Assembly: GCF_017114865.1 (NCBI RefSeq)
Contig: NZ_JADEYH010000009.1
Span: 124,001 to 188,000 of the forward strand
Length of the DNA stretch: 64,000 nucleotides
Reading direction: 5' to 3'
Source: Streptomyces verrucosisporus
GTDB taxonomy: Bacteria; Actinomycetota; Actinomycetes; Streptomycetales; Streptomycetaceae
Shown here: positions 7,817 through 16,311 of the stretch, piece by piece
How positions within the stretch are numbered: position 1 is the first letter of the stretch
Layout of the letters: every line of letters starts with the position of its first letter
Notes under the pieces: generated by a model
Told to the model about the DNA's origin: nothing
Seen by the model: the letters and a program-made list of their open reading frames with translations, nothing else
Databases searched by the model: none
Position numbers and translations under genes: made by a program

Positions 7817-8760
7817 GCGGCACACACGACGGCGTACCCGACCCGGAGCCGACCCCGGCCGAGCAGCACCTGGGCGACCGGCTGGCGGCTCTGGTGGACG
7901 GCGAACTGGGCCACGAGACGCGCGAGCGCGTCCTGGCGCACCTGGCGACCTGCCACACCTGCAAGGCGGAGGCCGACGCGCAGCGCAGGCTGAAGAGCGT
8001 CTTCGCGGACGCCGCGCCCCCGCCGCCCTCGGAGCGGCTGCTGGCCAGGCTCCAGGGGCTGCCCGGAGGACTGGACGACGACCCCGGACGGGGCCGGGGC
8101 GGGCCGACGGGCCCCTCCGCGTCCTCGTCCCCCTGGGACTTCGAGTACCTGCCTGCCGGCAGCGTGCTCACACCCGACCGCGGATTCCGCATCCACCGGG
8201 TCCATGAGACGGACCGTTCCTCCTCACGCGGCCGCCGCTTCGCCTTCGCGGCGGCGGGCGCGGTCTCGCTGGCGGCCTTCGCCATCGGCGGCGCGCTCAC
8301 CTCGGCGGCCACCGGCGGTTCCACGGTCTCCGCGGGCGGGGACGGCGGTACGAGCGCCCGCTCGCCGCGCACGGCGGCCGTCGGTACGGAGCGCGGTGGC
8401 GAGCGGAGCGGCGGCAGACCGGGACAGCGAGCGGGGAAGGGGCCGATCGGTACACCGAGCGGACCGGCCGTGGCGACGACGCGGCCGCCCGTACTGTCGG
8501 TGTCACCGCTGGAGGCCGCCTACGTTCCCCGGCCACACGATTTGACGGTGGTGCCGGTGATCGACGCGCTGCCCACCCTGCACCCGCCGCTGATACACCC
8601 CACCCAGTACGGGGCGCCGCCGGGCGAGGGACCGCCGGAGCGGTCCGAGCCCGCCAGGCAGCCGCTCATCGCGGCGACCCCCATGTCCGCGGCCCCCTCG
8701 GCCACGCCCACCGCCCCGGTGGGCGCCACTCCGGCGCCCACGCTCCCGCCGGGCCGCTGA
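7813..8760 (+). CDS. Zinc anti-sigma factor (RseA-like), membrane-anchored
   Basis: The N-terminal cytoplasmic domain carries the ZAS signature HLATCHTC (H-x3-C-x2-C, about residues 43-50), which binds zinc and clamps the ECF sigma factor. A single transmembrane segment is predicted around residues 140-165 ([20 protein letters not shown]). The extracytoplasmic half is long, Pro/Thr/Ser/Gly-rich and probably disordered. At 315 residues it is longer than mycobacterial RseA (about 150). It starts at GTG 7813, overlapping the sigma gene stop by 4 nt, so sigma and anti-sigma are stoichiometrically coupled. It probably inhibits the upstream sigma factor and releases it on envelope or redox stress; the trigger is not visible. 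Confidence 0.83.
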   Translation: MSGTHDGVPDPEPTPAEQHLGDRLAALVDGELGHETRERVLAHLATCHTCKAEADAQRRLKSVFADAAPPPPSERLLARLQGLPGGLDDDPGRGRGGPTGPSASSSPWDFEYLPAGSVLTPDRGFRIHRVHETDRSSSRGRRFAFAAAGAVSLAAFAIGGALTSAATGGSTVSAGGDGGTSARSPRTAAVGTERGGERSGGRPGQRAGKGPIGTPSGPAVATTRPPVLSVSPLEAAYVPRPHDLTVVPVIDALPTLHPPLIHPTQYGAPPGEGPPERSEPARQPLIAATPMSAAPSATPTAPVGATPAPTLPPGR

Positions 8761-8830
8761 CCGTCTCCGGGGCCGCGCTGTACGGGCCGTCCGTACGCGC
8801 GGCCCGTACGTACCCCTGCATGCCACCGCG

Positions 8831-8888
8831 ACCCCTGGTTGCCCTGCCGTCCCGGCGGTACCGCCGGGACGGCAGGGCAACCAGGGGT
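8831..8888. repeat. 58-bp perfect palindrome without a loop
   Basis: The two 29-nt half-sites are exact reverse complements meeting at GGCGGTACCGCC, with outer ends ACCCCTGG/CCAGGGGT. It lies 71 nt after the anti-sigma stop and 127 nt before htrA. As RNA it would form a near-continuous 27-28-bp hairpin on either strand; as DNA it could extrude a cruciform. It may serve as a terminator for the sigma/anti-sigma operon, but it is far longer than the other terminators here. Confidence 0.9.
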
Positions 8889-8913
8889 CCCCGCGGGGGA
8901 AACCCCGTGGGGA
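8888..8913 (+). other. Hairpin with GAAA tetraloop adjoining the palindrome
   Basis: An 11-bp stem (TCCCCGCGGGG pairing with CCCCGTGGGGA, one G-U pair) is closed by GAAA, a GNRA tetraloop. It shares its first base with the end of the 58-bp palindrome and lies about 100 nt before the htrA start, in the likely 5' leader if transcription reads through. Confidence 0.5.
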
Positions 8914-9014
8914 CCGGCCGGTCCGGCTTCGCCGACGGGGGCGGAACTGGTTGAATCGTGGGCAGGTGGTGCGAGTCCGCACGGAGCGCGACGCGGGCCG
9001 ATGCTGGGGAGAAC

Positions 9015-10535
9015 ATGGACGAGGGGAAGGCCGCCGGGCAGCGGCCGACGTGGTGGAGCCGCCCACGCGGGGTATCGGCCCCGCGCCCGGTGGCGGGAGG
9101 CGCCCGTACGCCCCGGGGCGCACCGGTCCCGCTGCACGGAGAGGATCCGTACGGCACCCCGCCCTACGGCGGCCCCGGCCCCTGGGCCCCGGCCCCGCCC
9201 GTCCAGCGGCCCACGGCCACACCGGCCCGTGGCACCCTGCTGCCGCCCCAGGCGCAGGCCGCCGTGCCCGCCCCGGAACGCGCCACCGGCCCCGCCGCGC
9301 CGGAGGACGCCTTCGCGCGCTACGACCCATGGGCGCCGCCGTCCGCTGCCGCCCCGCACCGGGCCGCCCCGCGCCCCGCGCCCCCGCCGCACCGGGAGGC
9401 CTCCGCGCCGCGCCGCGGCCGACCGGGTACGGCTGTCGCCGGGGCCGTCCTGCTGGCGCTGGTCGCCGGAACGGTGGGCGGCGGCATCGGTGCGTACGCG
9501 CAGCGCCGGGGCGACGTCGGCACCGTCCGGCTCTCCCAGGCACCGGTACAGGACACCGGCCGGGCCCCGGACAGCGTGGCCGGCATCGCGGAGCGGGCCC
9601 TGCCGGGCGTGGTGACCGTCCAGGTGCGCGGCGCCGGGGAGTCGGGCACCGGCACAGGTTTCGTCCTGGACGGCCGCGGCCACCTCCTCACCAACCACCA
9701 TGTTGTGGAGCCCGCCGGGGGCGGGGGTGGAAACGGCGGCATCAGGGTGGTCTTCCACGGCGGGGAGAGCGCCACGGCCGAGATCGTGGGCACCGACAGC
9801 GGCTATGACCTCGCCGTGCTGAGGGTGGAGGGGGTCAGCGGCCTCAGCCCGCTGCCGCTGGGCAACTCCGACTCCGTGCGGGTGGGCGACCCGGTCGTGG
9901 CGATCGGCGCGCCGTACGGTCTGGCGGGCACGGTCACCACCGGGATCGTCAGCGCCACCGAGCGCCCCGTCACCGCGGGCGGCGAGGGGGACGGCGGCGG
10001 GGGCGGCGACCTCAGCCACGTGGAGGCGCTGCAGACCGACGCCCCGATCAACCCCGGCAACTCCGGCGGCCCGCTGATGGACGCCGGGGGCCGGGTGATC
10101 GGCGTCAACAGCGCGATCCGCTCCGCGGGCGGCGACCTGCCCCGGGCGGACACCGGCGGCAGCATCGGCCTGGGTTTCGCCATTCCCGTCAACCAGGCCA
10201 GGCGGGTGGCCGAGGAACTGATCAACACCGGCCGCGCCACCCATCCCGTGATCGGTGTCACGGTCGACATGGGACACCCCGCGGAAGGCGCCCGGGTCGG
10301 CCTGCCCGCCGGGCGCGAGGGCACGGCGGTCGTGCCGGGAGGACCGGCCGACACGGCCGGCATCGAGGAGGGCGACGTGATCACCGAGGTGGACGGCGCC
10401 CGGGTGCGCAGCGGCGAGGAGCTGATCGCCAGGATCCGCGCCCGGCGCCCCGGCGACCGGCTGGAGCTCACGGTCGAGCGCGGTGGCGGCCGGCGCTCGG
10501 TGGAGGTGGTCCTCGGTTCGGCGGCCGGCCCGTGA
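9015..10535 (+). CDS. htrA: HtrA/DegP-type serine protease, membrane-anchored, with PDZ domain
   Basis: This 506-residue envelope quality-control protease has a Pro-rich cytoplasmic N-terminus (about 1-135), one transmembrane helix (about 140-160), a trypsin-like domain with a complete catalytic triad (H229 in LTNHHVVE, D265 in GYDLAVLRV, S350 in NPGNSGGPL) and one C-terminal PDZ domain (about 410-500, with VVPGGPADTAGIEEGDVITE). The catalytic domain should face outside the membrane. ATG 9015 follows GGGGAGAAC; the upstream in-frame extension lacks conservation. Its place after the ECF sigma/anti-sigma pair suggests it is part of the same stress response, either as a target or in anti-sigma processing. 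Confidence 0.9.
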   Translation: MDEGKAAGQRPTWWSRPRGVSAPRPVAGGARTPRGAPVPLHGEDPYGTPPYGGPGPWAPAPPVQRPTATPARGTLLPPQAQAAVPAPERATGPAAPEDAFARYDPWAPPSAAAPHRAAPRPAPPPHREASAPRRGRPGTAVAGAVLLALVAGTVGGGIGAYAQRRGDVGTVRLSQAPVQDTGRAPDSVAGIAERALPGVVTVQVRGAGESGTGTGFVLDGRGHLLTNHHVVEPAGGGGGNGGIRVVFHGGESATAEIVGTDSGYDLAVLRVEGVSGLSPLPLGNSDSVRVGDPVVAIGAPYGLAGTVTTGIVSATERPVTAGGEGDGGGGGDLSHVEALQTDAPINPGNSGGPLMDAGGRVIGVNSAIRSAGGDLPRADTGGSIGLGFAIPVNQARRVAEELINTGRATHPVIGVTVDMGHPAEGARVGLPAGREGTAVVPGGPADTAGIEEGDVITEVDGARVRSGEELIARIRARRPGDRLELTVERGGGRRSVEVVLGSAAGP

Positions 10536-10656
10536 GACCCGTCACGCCTGCCGCCACGACGGCCGTTGTTCGCCCCGCCGACTCCCAACCCGCCCCCGCG
10601 CCGGGTACCGTGACTGTGGCCGTACGGGTCGTGGACGCACATGAGGGAGCTGAACG

Positions 10657-11130
10657 GTGTTCTTCGACATAGGACCCCTCGAGCTGATCGCTCTCGTCAT
10701 CCTCGCGATCCTCGTCTTCGGTCCGGAGAAGCTGCCGAAGGTGATCCAGGACACCGCGCGGTTCATCCGCAAGGTCCGGGAGTTCTCCGACAGTGCCCGG
10801 GACGACATCCGCAGGGAACTGGGACCGGAGTTCAAGGACTTCGACTTCGAGGACCTCAACCCCAGGAACTTCGCGCGCAAGCACCTGCTGGAGAACGAGG
10901 ACCTGGGGCTGAAGGAGATCCGCAACGGCTTCGACCTGCGCCAGGAGCTCGCCGAGGTCACGGACGCGGTCAACGGCAGGGAGATCACCTCGGGCGGCCC
11001 GTCCGCCTCCTCCGAGGGCGGCTCCGCGGTCGGTCTGCGCAAGGACGGCCCGTCGCCCGCGGTCGATCTGCGCAAGGACGCCCCGTCGCCCAGGACCGAC
11101 CCCCCGCCGTACGACGCCGACGCCACCTGA
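10657..11130 (+). CDS. tatB: Sec-independent protein translocase TatB
   Basis: TatB is the substrate-receptor subunit of the twin-arginine translocase in the cytoplasmic membrane. The 157-residue protein starts with the diagnostic MFFDIGPLELIALVILAILV transmembrane helix followed by the FGPEKLPKVIQD hinge and an amphipathic helix, then a charged region and a disordered tail with a repeated SAVGLRKD/PAVDLRKD motif. GTG 10657 has GAGGGAGCTGAAC upstream. tatA and tatC are not nearby, as usual in actinobacteria. Position after htrA repeats the sigE-rseA-htrA-tatB order of mycobacteria. Confidence 0.93.
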   Translation: MFFDIGPLELIALVILAILVFGPEKLPKVIQDTARFIRKVREFSDSARDDIRRELGPEFKDFDFEDLNPRNFARKHLLENEDLGLKEIRNGFDLRQELAEVTDAVNGREITSGGPSASSEGGSAVGLRKDGPSPAVDLRKDAPSPRTDPPPYDADAT

Positions 11131-11302
11131 GGCCGCCGGGGGCCGCCCCGCCGGTGAACCGGGAGGGCCACCTCCCGTACTCCGCAGCCGGTCCTGCCCG
11201 GTTCGGCGCACAAGGGTGGCTATCCTCCCTGTGTCCGGGGTCGGGCCGTCCGAGGGGGGCGGGCCTCCCACGACACGGGGCACACGAGGAGGCGTCGCAC
11301 AG

Positions 11303-11944
11303 ATGGAGAAGACGGGCCGGGCAGGGCCGAGAGACGCACCCGCGTCCGGGGCGGACCGGGTGGTCGACGGCTACCTGATGGCCGGCTTCCCCTGGTACGG
11401 CCTCGACGAGGCCTTCACCGGCCCGCGCTGGCTGATGCGGGTGGGAGCCGCCGCGGACGGAACGGTCGAGCACGGCTCGACCGGCCACGGGGACGAGCCC
11501 TCCTTCCGGGCCGAGTCCGGTCCGGAGGGCCGGCGCTTCGCCGTCGTCGTGACGGTCGCCGACCGCCCGGTGCGCAGCAGTCCGGACGGCACGGGGGTCC
11601 TGGAGGCCACCTCGGTCTCGTCGGCCGCCTGGCTGGCCGGATCGGGGCTGCTGTCATGCACCTGGCCATCACAGATGGAGCGCGGCCTCAGACAGAGCTG
11701 GCTCGACCAGCAGACGGCGGTCGCCTGGGAACTGGCGGACGACCTGGGCGGCTCCGCCTGGTCCACCCTCTCGCTGCCGGTCGACGGCGTCCCCACCGAC
11801 TTCCGCTACCGGGAGTCGGAGTACGGGTGGGTGCTGGCCGGCCCCGCGCACGAGGGCGTGCACATCGGCGCCTACGGGCGGGGGATGAGCGCGTACGGGC
11901 TGGGCTTCTCGGTGATCAAGGACCTCGGCGAGTACGAGCGCTGA
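11303..11944 (+). CDS. Conserved actinobacterial hypothetical protein
   Basis: The 213-residue protein has no recognisable domain. It is soluble, rich in Trp, Gly and aromatic residues, with motifs GYLMAGFPWYGLDEAFTGPR, SSAAWLAGSGLLSCTWP and a C-terminal GVHIGAYGRGMSAYGLGFSV. The conserved-looking ending suggests a compact beta fold. It starts at ATG 11303 after GAGGAGGCG; the longer reading frame upstream overlaps the intergenic region and lacks an RBS. It lies between tatB and the converging mrp gene and may be transcribed with tatB. Confidence 0.7.
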   Translation: MEKTGRAGPRDAPASGADRVVDGYLMAGFPWYGLDEAFTGPRWLMRVGAAADGTVEHGSTGHGDEPSFRAESGPEGRRFAVVVTVADRPVRSSPDGTGVLEATSVSSAAWLAGSGLLSCTWPSQMERGLRQSWLDQQTAVAWELADDLGGSAWSTLSLPVDGVPTDFRYRESEYGWVLAGPAHEGVHIGAYGRGMSAYGLGFSVIKDLGEYER

Positions 11945-11963
11945 ACACCCGCCCGCCCCGGCG

Positions 11964-11997
11964 CCCGTACGCCCGCCCGGGTGCGCGGGCGTACGGG
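11964..11997. terminator. Bidirectional terminator upstream of the mrp 3' end
   Basis: A perfect 13-bp stem (CCCGTACGCCCGC and complement) with an 8-nt loop lies between the hypothetical gene and mrp, which converge. Confidence 0.65.
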
Positions 11998-12017
11998 GAG
12001 GTGCGCGGTAGGGCCTT

Positions 12018-13184
12018 TCAGAACTTGTTGCGCGGGGTGATTCCCAGCGACATGCCCGCCAGCCCGCGCTGGCGCCCGCCCAGCTTGCCCGCGACCGAGC
12101 GGATCGCCGAGCCCGCGGGGGAGTCCGGGTCGGTCAGCACGACCGGCCTGCCCTCGTCGCCGCCCTCGCGCAGCCGCACGTCGATCGGGATGGAGCCGAG
12201 CACGGGCACTGTGGTGCCGGTGGTCCGGCTCAGCCCGTCGGCGACGCGCTGGCCGCCGCCGGTGCCGAAGACGTCCACCATCTCGTCGCAGTGCGGGCAG
12301 GGCAGCCCGGACATGTTCTCGACCACGCCCACGATCTTCTGGTGGGTCTGCACCGCGATGGACCCGGCGCGCTCGGCCACCTCGGCGGCCGCCTGCTGCG
12401 GGGTGGTCACCACCAGGATCTCGGCGTTGGGGACGAGCTGCGCGACCGAGATGGCGATGTCGCCCGTGCCCGGCGGCAGGTCCAGCAGCAGCACGTCCAG
12501 GTCGCCCCAGTAGACGTCGGCCAGGAACTGCTGGAGCGCGCGGTGCAGCATCGGCCCGCGCCACACCACCGGGGCGTTGCCCGGGGTGAACATGCCGATC
12601 GAGATGACCTTCACGCCGTTGGCGGACGGCGGCATGATCATGTTCTCGACCTGGGTGGGACGGCCGTCGGCCCCCAGCATGCGCGGCACCGAGTGGCCGT
12701 AGATGTCGGCGTCCACGACGCCCACCTTCAGACCGTCGGCCGCCATCGCCGCCGCCAGGTTGACCGTCACCGAGGACTTGCCGACGCCGCCCTTGCCGGA
12801 GGCGATCGCGTAGACGCGGGTCAGGGAGCCGGGCCTGGCGAACGGGATCTCCCGCTCGGCCTGCCCGCCGCGGAGCGTGGCCGCCAGCTCGCGGCGCTGC
12901 TCGTCGCTCATCACGTCCAGGGAGACCGTCACATCCGTGACGCCCGCCACACCGCGGACCGCCCGGGTCACGTTCTCGGTGATCGTCTCGCGCATCGGGC
13001 AGCCGGACACCGTCAGGTAGACCGTGACCGCGACCGAGCCGCCGTCGCCGATCTCCACCGACTTCACCATGCCCAGATCGGTGATCGGACGGTGGATCTC
13101 GGGGTCGTCGACGGTCGCGAGCGCGGCGCGGACCGCGTCCTCGGTGGGGGCGGGGCTGGATGCCGCGGACGTGTCAGTAGCCAT
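12018..13184 (-). CDS. mrp: Mrp/NBP35-family Fe-S cluster carrier ATPase
   Basis: Mrp proteins bind and transfer iron-sulfur clusters in an ATP-dependent way. The 388-residue protein has an N-terminal MIP18/DUF59 domain (about 15-95, with DPEIHRPITDLGMV and SGCPMRE), then a ParA-like P-loop ATPase with the deviant Walker A ASGKGGVGKSS (residues 128-138), the DADIYGHSVP switch, LDLPPGTGD, and the CPHC motif (in GLPCPHCDEMVD) that holds the bridging cluster. ATG 13184 is preceded at 6 nt by TACCAT, indicating a leaderless transcript; an upstream GTG-type extension is unlikely. Confidence 0.92.
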   Translation of the reverse strand: MATDTSAASSPAPTEDAVRAALATVDDPEIHRPITDLGMVKSVEIGDGGSVAVTVYLTVSGCPMRETITENVTRAVRGVAGVTDVTVSLDVMSDEQRRELAATLRGGQAEREIPFARPGSLTRVYAIASGKGGVGKSSVTVNLAAAMAADGLKVGVVDADIYGHSVPRMLGADGRPTQVENMIMPPSANGVKVISIGMFTPGNAPVVWRGPMLHRALQQFLADVYWGDLDVLLLDLPPGTGDIAISVAQLVPNAEILVVTTPQQAAAEVAERAGSIAVQTHQKIVGVVENMSGLPCPHCDEMVDVFGTGGGQRVADGLSRTTGTTVPVLGSIPIDVRLREGGDEGRPVVLTDPDSPAGSAIRSVAGKLGGRQRGLAGMSLGITPRNKF

Positions 13185-13190
13185 GCCCCG

Positions 13191-13196
13191 ATGGTA
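13191..13196 (-). promoter_or_regulatory. Putative -10 element of mrp (leaderless)
   Basis: TACCAT on the minus strand lies 6 nt before the ATG of mrp; no RBS is seen. Confidence 0.4.
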
Positions 13197-13329
13197 CGGC
13201 GCACCGGCGTCGGCACCGAAGACGGCGGATGAGACGCGGGTCACCGCTTCCCGGGACGCGGTCCACCGCCCCGGGGGCGCCGGGCCGGGGCGGGGCGCGT
13301 GCCCCGGACGCGCCGGGTACGGGACCGGA

Positions 13330-13902
13330 TCACCGCTCGCGGTCGGGCGGCGGCTCCAGGGCGCCGCGCTGCTCCAGCTCCTTGAGCAGGTCCTGGAGCT
13401 CGGAGCGGATCCAGTCCCGGGTGGCGACCTCGCCCATGCCCATCCGCAGCGCGGCGATCTCCCGGGTGAGGTACTCGGTGTCGGCCATGGAGCGCTCGCC
13501 GCGCTTGCGGTCCTGCTCCAGGTTCACCCGGTCCCGGTCGTCCTGCCGGTTCTGGGCCAGCAGGATCAGCGGGGCCGCGTACGAGGCCTGGAGTGACAGG
13601 GCCAGGGTCAGGAAGATGAACGGGTACTCGTCGAAGCGCAGGTCCGGCGGGGCCACGATGTTCCAGACGACCCACACCACGATGGTGAACGTCATCCAGA
13701 CGATGAACCGCCCGGTCCCCAGGAAGCGGGCGATCCGCTCCGACAGCCGCCCGAACGCCTCCGGGTCGTACTCCGGCAGCGGGCTGCGGCGCGGCACCAT
13801 CGGCTGGTCCAGCCTGGTGCGGGCCGCGCGCCCGGTGGCCGGCGGAAGGCTCCGCTCGCGTTCCCTGCGCGCCATGCGCTCGTCCCGTTCCCTGTCACCC
13901 AT
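13330..13902 (-). CDS. DUF1003 membrane protein
   Basis: A 190-residue protein with a charged N-terminus, the DUF1003 core (about residues 45-150) containing two transmembrane helices (FIVWMTFTIVVWVVWNIV and FIFLTLALSLQASYAAPLIL), the family motif LLAQNRQDDRDR directly after helix 2, and a C-terminal coiled coil ending ELQDLLKELEQRG. Function is not established. Its ATG at 13902 overlaps the stop of the upstream MgtE-N/CBS gene by 8 nt, so the two are translated together, suggesting a shared complex. Confidence 0.82.
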   Translation of the reverse strand: MGDRERDERMARRERERSLPPATGRAARTRLDQPMVPRRSPLPEYDPEAFGRLSERIARFLGTGRFIVWMTFTIVVWVVWNIVAPPDLRFDEYPFIFLTLALSLQASYAAPLILLAQNRQDDRDRVNLEQDRKRGERSMADTEYLTREIAALRMGMGEVATRDWIRSELQDLLKELEQRGALEPPPDRER

Positions 13903-15208
13903 CGGCGGTCCCCCGGCCGTCCCGCAGGCTCTCCATCGGCTCGTGCACTCCGAACGTCTCCCGGGCGGCGGCCTCCCGCCAGTCGTCGGGCAGCAGGTGG
14001 TCCAGTACGTCGTCGACGGTGACGGCGCCCAGCAGCGACCCGCTCTCGTCCACCACCGGCACCGACACGATGTTGTACGCGGCCAGGTAGCTGGTCAGCG
14101 TGGGCAGCGGGGTGTTTGGCGGCAGCGGCCGCAGGTCGGTGTCCACGACCGAGCCGACCAGGGTGCCGGGCGGTTCGCGCAGCAGCCGCTGGAAGTGCAC
14201 CAGTCCCAGGTACTTGCCCGTCGGGGTCTCCTCCGGCGGCCGGCACACGTACACCTGGGCGGCCAGCGGGGCCGAGAGGTCCTGCACGCGCACCCGGGCC
14301 AGTGCGTCGGCGACCGTGGCGTCGGGCCGCAGCACGATCGGCTCGGTGGTCATCATGCCGCCCGCGGTGTGCTCCTCGTACGTCAGCAACCGCCGCACCG
14401 GGGCCGCGTCCTGCGGCTCCATCAGCTCCAGGAGCCGGTTCATGTCGCCCTCCGGCAGCTCGGACAGCAGGTCGGCGGCGTCGTCGGGGTCCATCGCCTC
14501 CAGCACGTCCGCGGCGCGCTCCTCCTTGAGCTTGCCGAGGATCTCCACCTGGTCGTCGTCGGGCAGCTCCTCCAGCACGTCCGCCAGCCGGTCGTCGTCC
14601 AGCGCGGCGGCGACCTCCGCCCGGCGCTTGGGCGACAGGTGGTGCAGGACGTTGGCCAGGTCGGCCGGGCGCAGCTGCTCGAAGGTGGCCAGCAGGTTGG
14701 CCGCGCCCTGCCCCTCCTCCTCCAGCGACAGGCCGGTCACGGCCGACCACTCCGCGGTCAGCGTCTCGCCCGACCGCCGCCGGCGCAGCCCGCCGCCGCC
14801 GCGGCGCACGAAGACCTTGTCGATCAGCCAGTCGCGGCGCCCGGGGACCTGGGTGAGGCCGATGTCGAGCACGGTGACCTTCTCACCCGTCTCGACCAGC
14901 GTCACCTGGCGGTCCAGCAGCTCGCCCAGGACCAGCGTCTCGGTGGGCCGCTGCTCGAAGCGCCGCATGTTGACCACGCCGGTGGTGATCACCTGTCCCG
15001 ACGCGACGCCGGTCACCCGGGTCATGGGAAGGAAGATCCGCCGCCGGCTGACGACCTCGACGACCAGTCCGAGCACGCGCGGCGGACGCCCGCCGACGCG
15101 CAGCATCGCCACCACGTCCCGCACCCGGCCGACCTGGTCCCCGACGGGGTCGAAGACGGCCACGCCGGAGAGGTGCGAGACGAAGACCCGCTGGGCGCCC
15201 AGCACCAT
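13895..15208 (-). CDS. PRC-barrel/MgtE N-domain/CBS-pair protein lacking the Mg2+ channel domain
   Basis: The 437-residue soluble protein carries two PRC-barrel-like segments in the first 170 residues (VFVSHLSGVAVFDPVGDQVG), an MgtE_N superhelical domain (about 200-305, LRPADLANVLHHLSPKRRAE with repeated helical pairs including ALDDDRLADVLEELPDDD) and two CBS domains (about 310-425, MTTEPIVLRPDATVADALAR and VPVVDESGSLLGAVTVDDVL). These are the magnesium-sensing parts of MgtE, but the channel-forming transmembrane domain is absent. ATG 15208 has GGAGGA 6 nt upstream; a 60-codon longer frame has neither RBS nor similarity. It is translationally coupled to DUF1003 and 3 kb from corA, so a role in Mg2+ sensing is plausible. 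Confidence 0.85.
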   Translation of the reverse strand: MVLGAQRVFVSHLSGVAVFDPVGDQVGRVRDVVAMLRVGGRPPRVLGLVVEVVSRRRIFLPMTRVTGVASGQVITTGVVNMRRFEQRPTETLVLGELLDRQVTLVETGEKVTVLDIGLTQVPGRRDWLIDKVFVRRGGGGLRRRRSGETLTAEWSAVTGLSLEEEGQGAANLLATFEQLRPADLANVLHHLSPKRRAEVAAALDDDRLADVLEELPDDDQVEILGKLKEERAADVLEAMDPDDAADLLSELPEGDMNRLLELMEPQDAAPVRRLLTYEEHTAGGMMTTEPIVLRPDATVADALARVRVQDLSAPLAAQVYVCRPPEETPTGKYLGLVHFQRLLREPPGTLVGSVVDTDLRPLPPNTPLPTLTSYLAAYNIVSVPVVDESGSLLGAVTVDDVLDHLLPDDWREAAARETFGVHEPMESLRDGRGTADG

Positions 15209-15472
15209 GGTCCATCCTCCGCTTCCCACTCGTGTCCGGCGCGCGCCGGGTCTCCCGCCCGCCGTGCGCGCCGTGCCTGCCGTGTGTGTGCCCGTGTACC
15301 CGCGTGTGACCGGATGCCCGCATGTGGGACGTGAACCGAATGCGGTTTTCAGGCTACGCGCACCGCTGCCGGCCCCGTGCGGCGGCACCGGCCGTACGGT
15401 CGCCCGCGACCCGCTCCGAGGCCCCCGGTAGGGTGCCGTCGTCCTGCCCCGGCATCAGGAGGAAGAGCTGAC

Positions 15473-16240
15473 GTGACTGCGTGGGTCCACGGTGTTCGCG
15501 CCCGGAGTAAGGCCGTGTCGGTGGGAGCGGTCTGCGCGGTCCTTCTGACCCTGCTCACGGGGTGCGGTTCGAAGGACCCGAACGAGGGGACCAACGGGGT
15601 CGGCAGGCTTCCGGCCGCCGAGATCGAGAAGAGGGCCGGCAAGGCCGCCCGTGCGGCGCGGTCCGTACGGCTGTCGGGCAGTGTGGTCAGCAAGGGCCGC
15701 ACCTACCGGCTGGACATGCGGCTGAAGGACGACGGCGGCCTGGGCGAGGTCTCGGCCAGGGGCGGCCCCCGCTTCGAGCTGCTGCGGGTCGGAGAGGACC
15801 TCTACCTCAAGGCGAACGCCGACTTCTGGGCCGACCAGGGAAAGGACGGCGAGAAGCCGGACGAGGCCGACCTCGCGGCGGCCCACAAGCTGGAGGGCAA
15901 GTACGTCAAGGTGCCGCCCGGCGACCCCGCCTACAAGCAGCTCAGCGGATTCACGGACAAGGACGTGCTGCTGGACGGGCTGCTCAACCTGAACGGCGAG
16001 CGCGGGACCGGGGAGCACGGCGAGGTCGACGGCGTGCGGACGGTCGAGGTGCGGGCCGCCGAGGGCGACGGCGGGATACTCAGCGTCTCGCTGATCGGCA
16101 CGCCGTACCCGCTGCGGCTGGAGCGCGGCGGAGACGCGGGCGTGGTCCAGATGCTGGAGTGGGACAAGGAGTTCACCCTGCGGGCCCCGGAGAAGGACCA
16201 GATCGTCGACTACGGCAAGAAGATCTCGGCGGCCGAGTGA
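15473..16240 (+). CDS. Secreted lipoprotein (LppX/LprG-like fold suspected)
   Basis: The 255-residue protein has a lipoprotein signal peptide (basic start, hydrophobic core GAVCAVLLTLLTG and the lipobox LLTGC, Cys about residue 29). The mature part contains AARSVRLSGSVVSKGRTYRL, then the FELLRVGEDLYLKANADFW and IGTPYPLRLERGG motifs of the actinobacterial beta-rich lipoprotein group related to LppX/LprG/LolA-like proteins, which bind lipids or glycolipids. Substrate unknown. GTG 15473 has AGGAGGAAG upstream. A distant paralogue lies at 46914-47792. Confidence 0.75.
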   Translation: MTAWVHGVRARSKAVSVGAVCAVLLTLLTGCGSKDPNEGTNGVGRLPAAEIEKRAGKAARAARSVRLSGSVVSKGRTYRLDMRLKDDGGLGEVSARGGPRFELLRVGEDLYLKANADFWADQGKDGEKPDEADLAAAHKLEGKYVKVPPGDPAYKQLSGFTDKDVLLDGLLNLNGERGTGEHGEVDGVRTVEVRAAEGDGGILSVSLIGTPYPLRLERGGDAGVVQMLEWDKEFTLRAPEKDQIVDYGKKISAAE

Positions 16241-16311
16241 CGTCCGGGCCTCCCGCCCGGTTCCTTCCCGTCGGCTCATTCCCCCGGCGCCCCGGTGCTC
16301 CCCGCCGGCCC

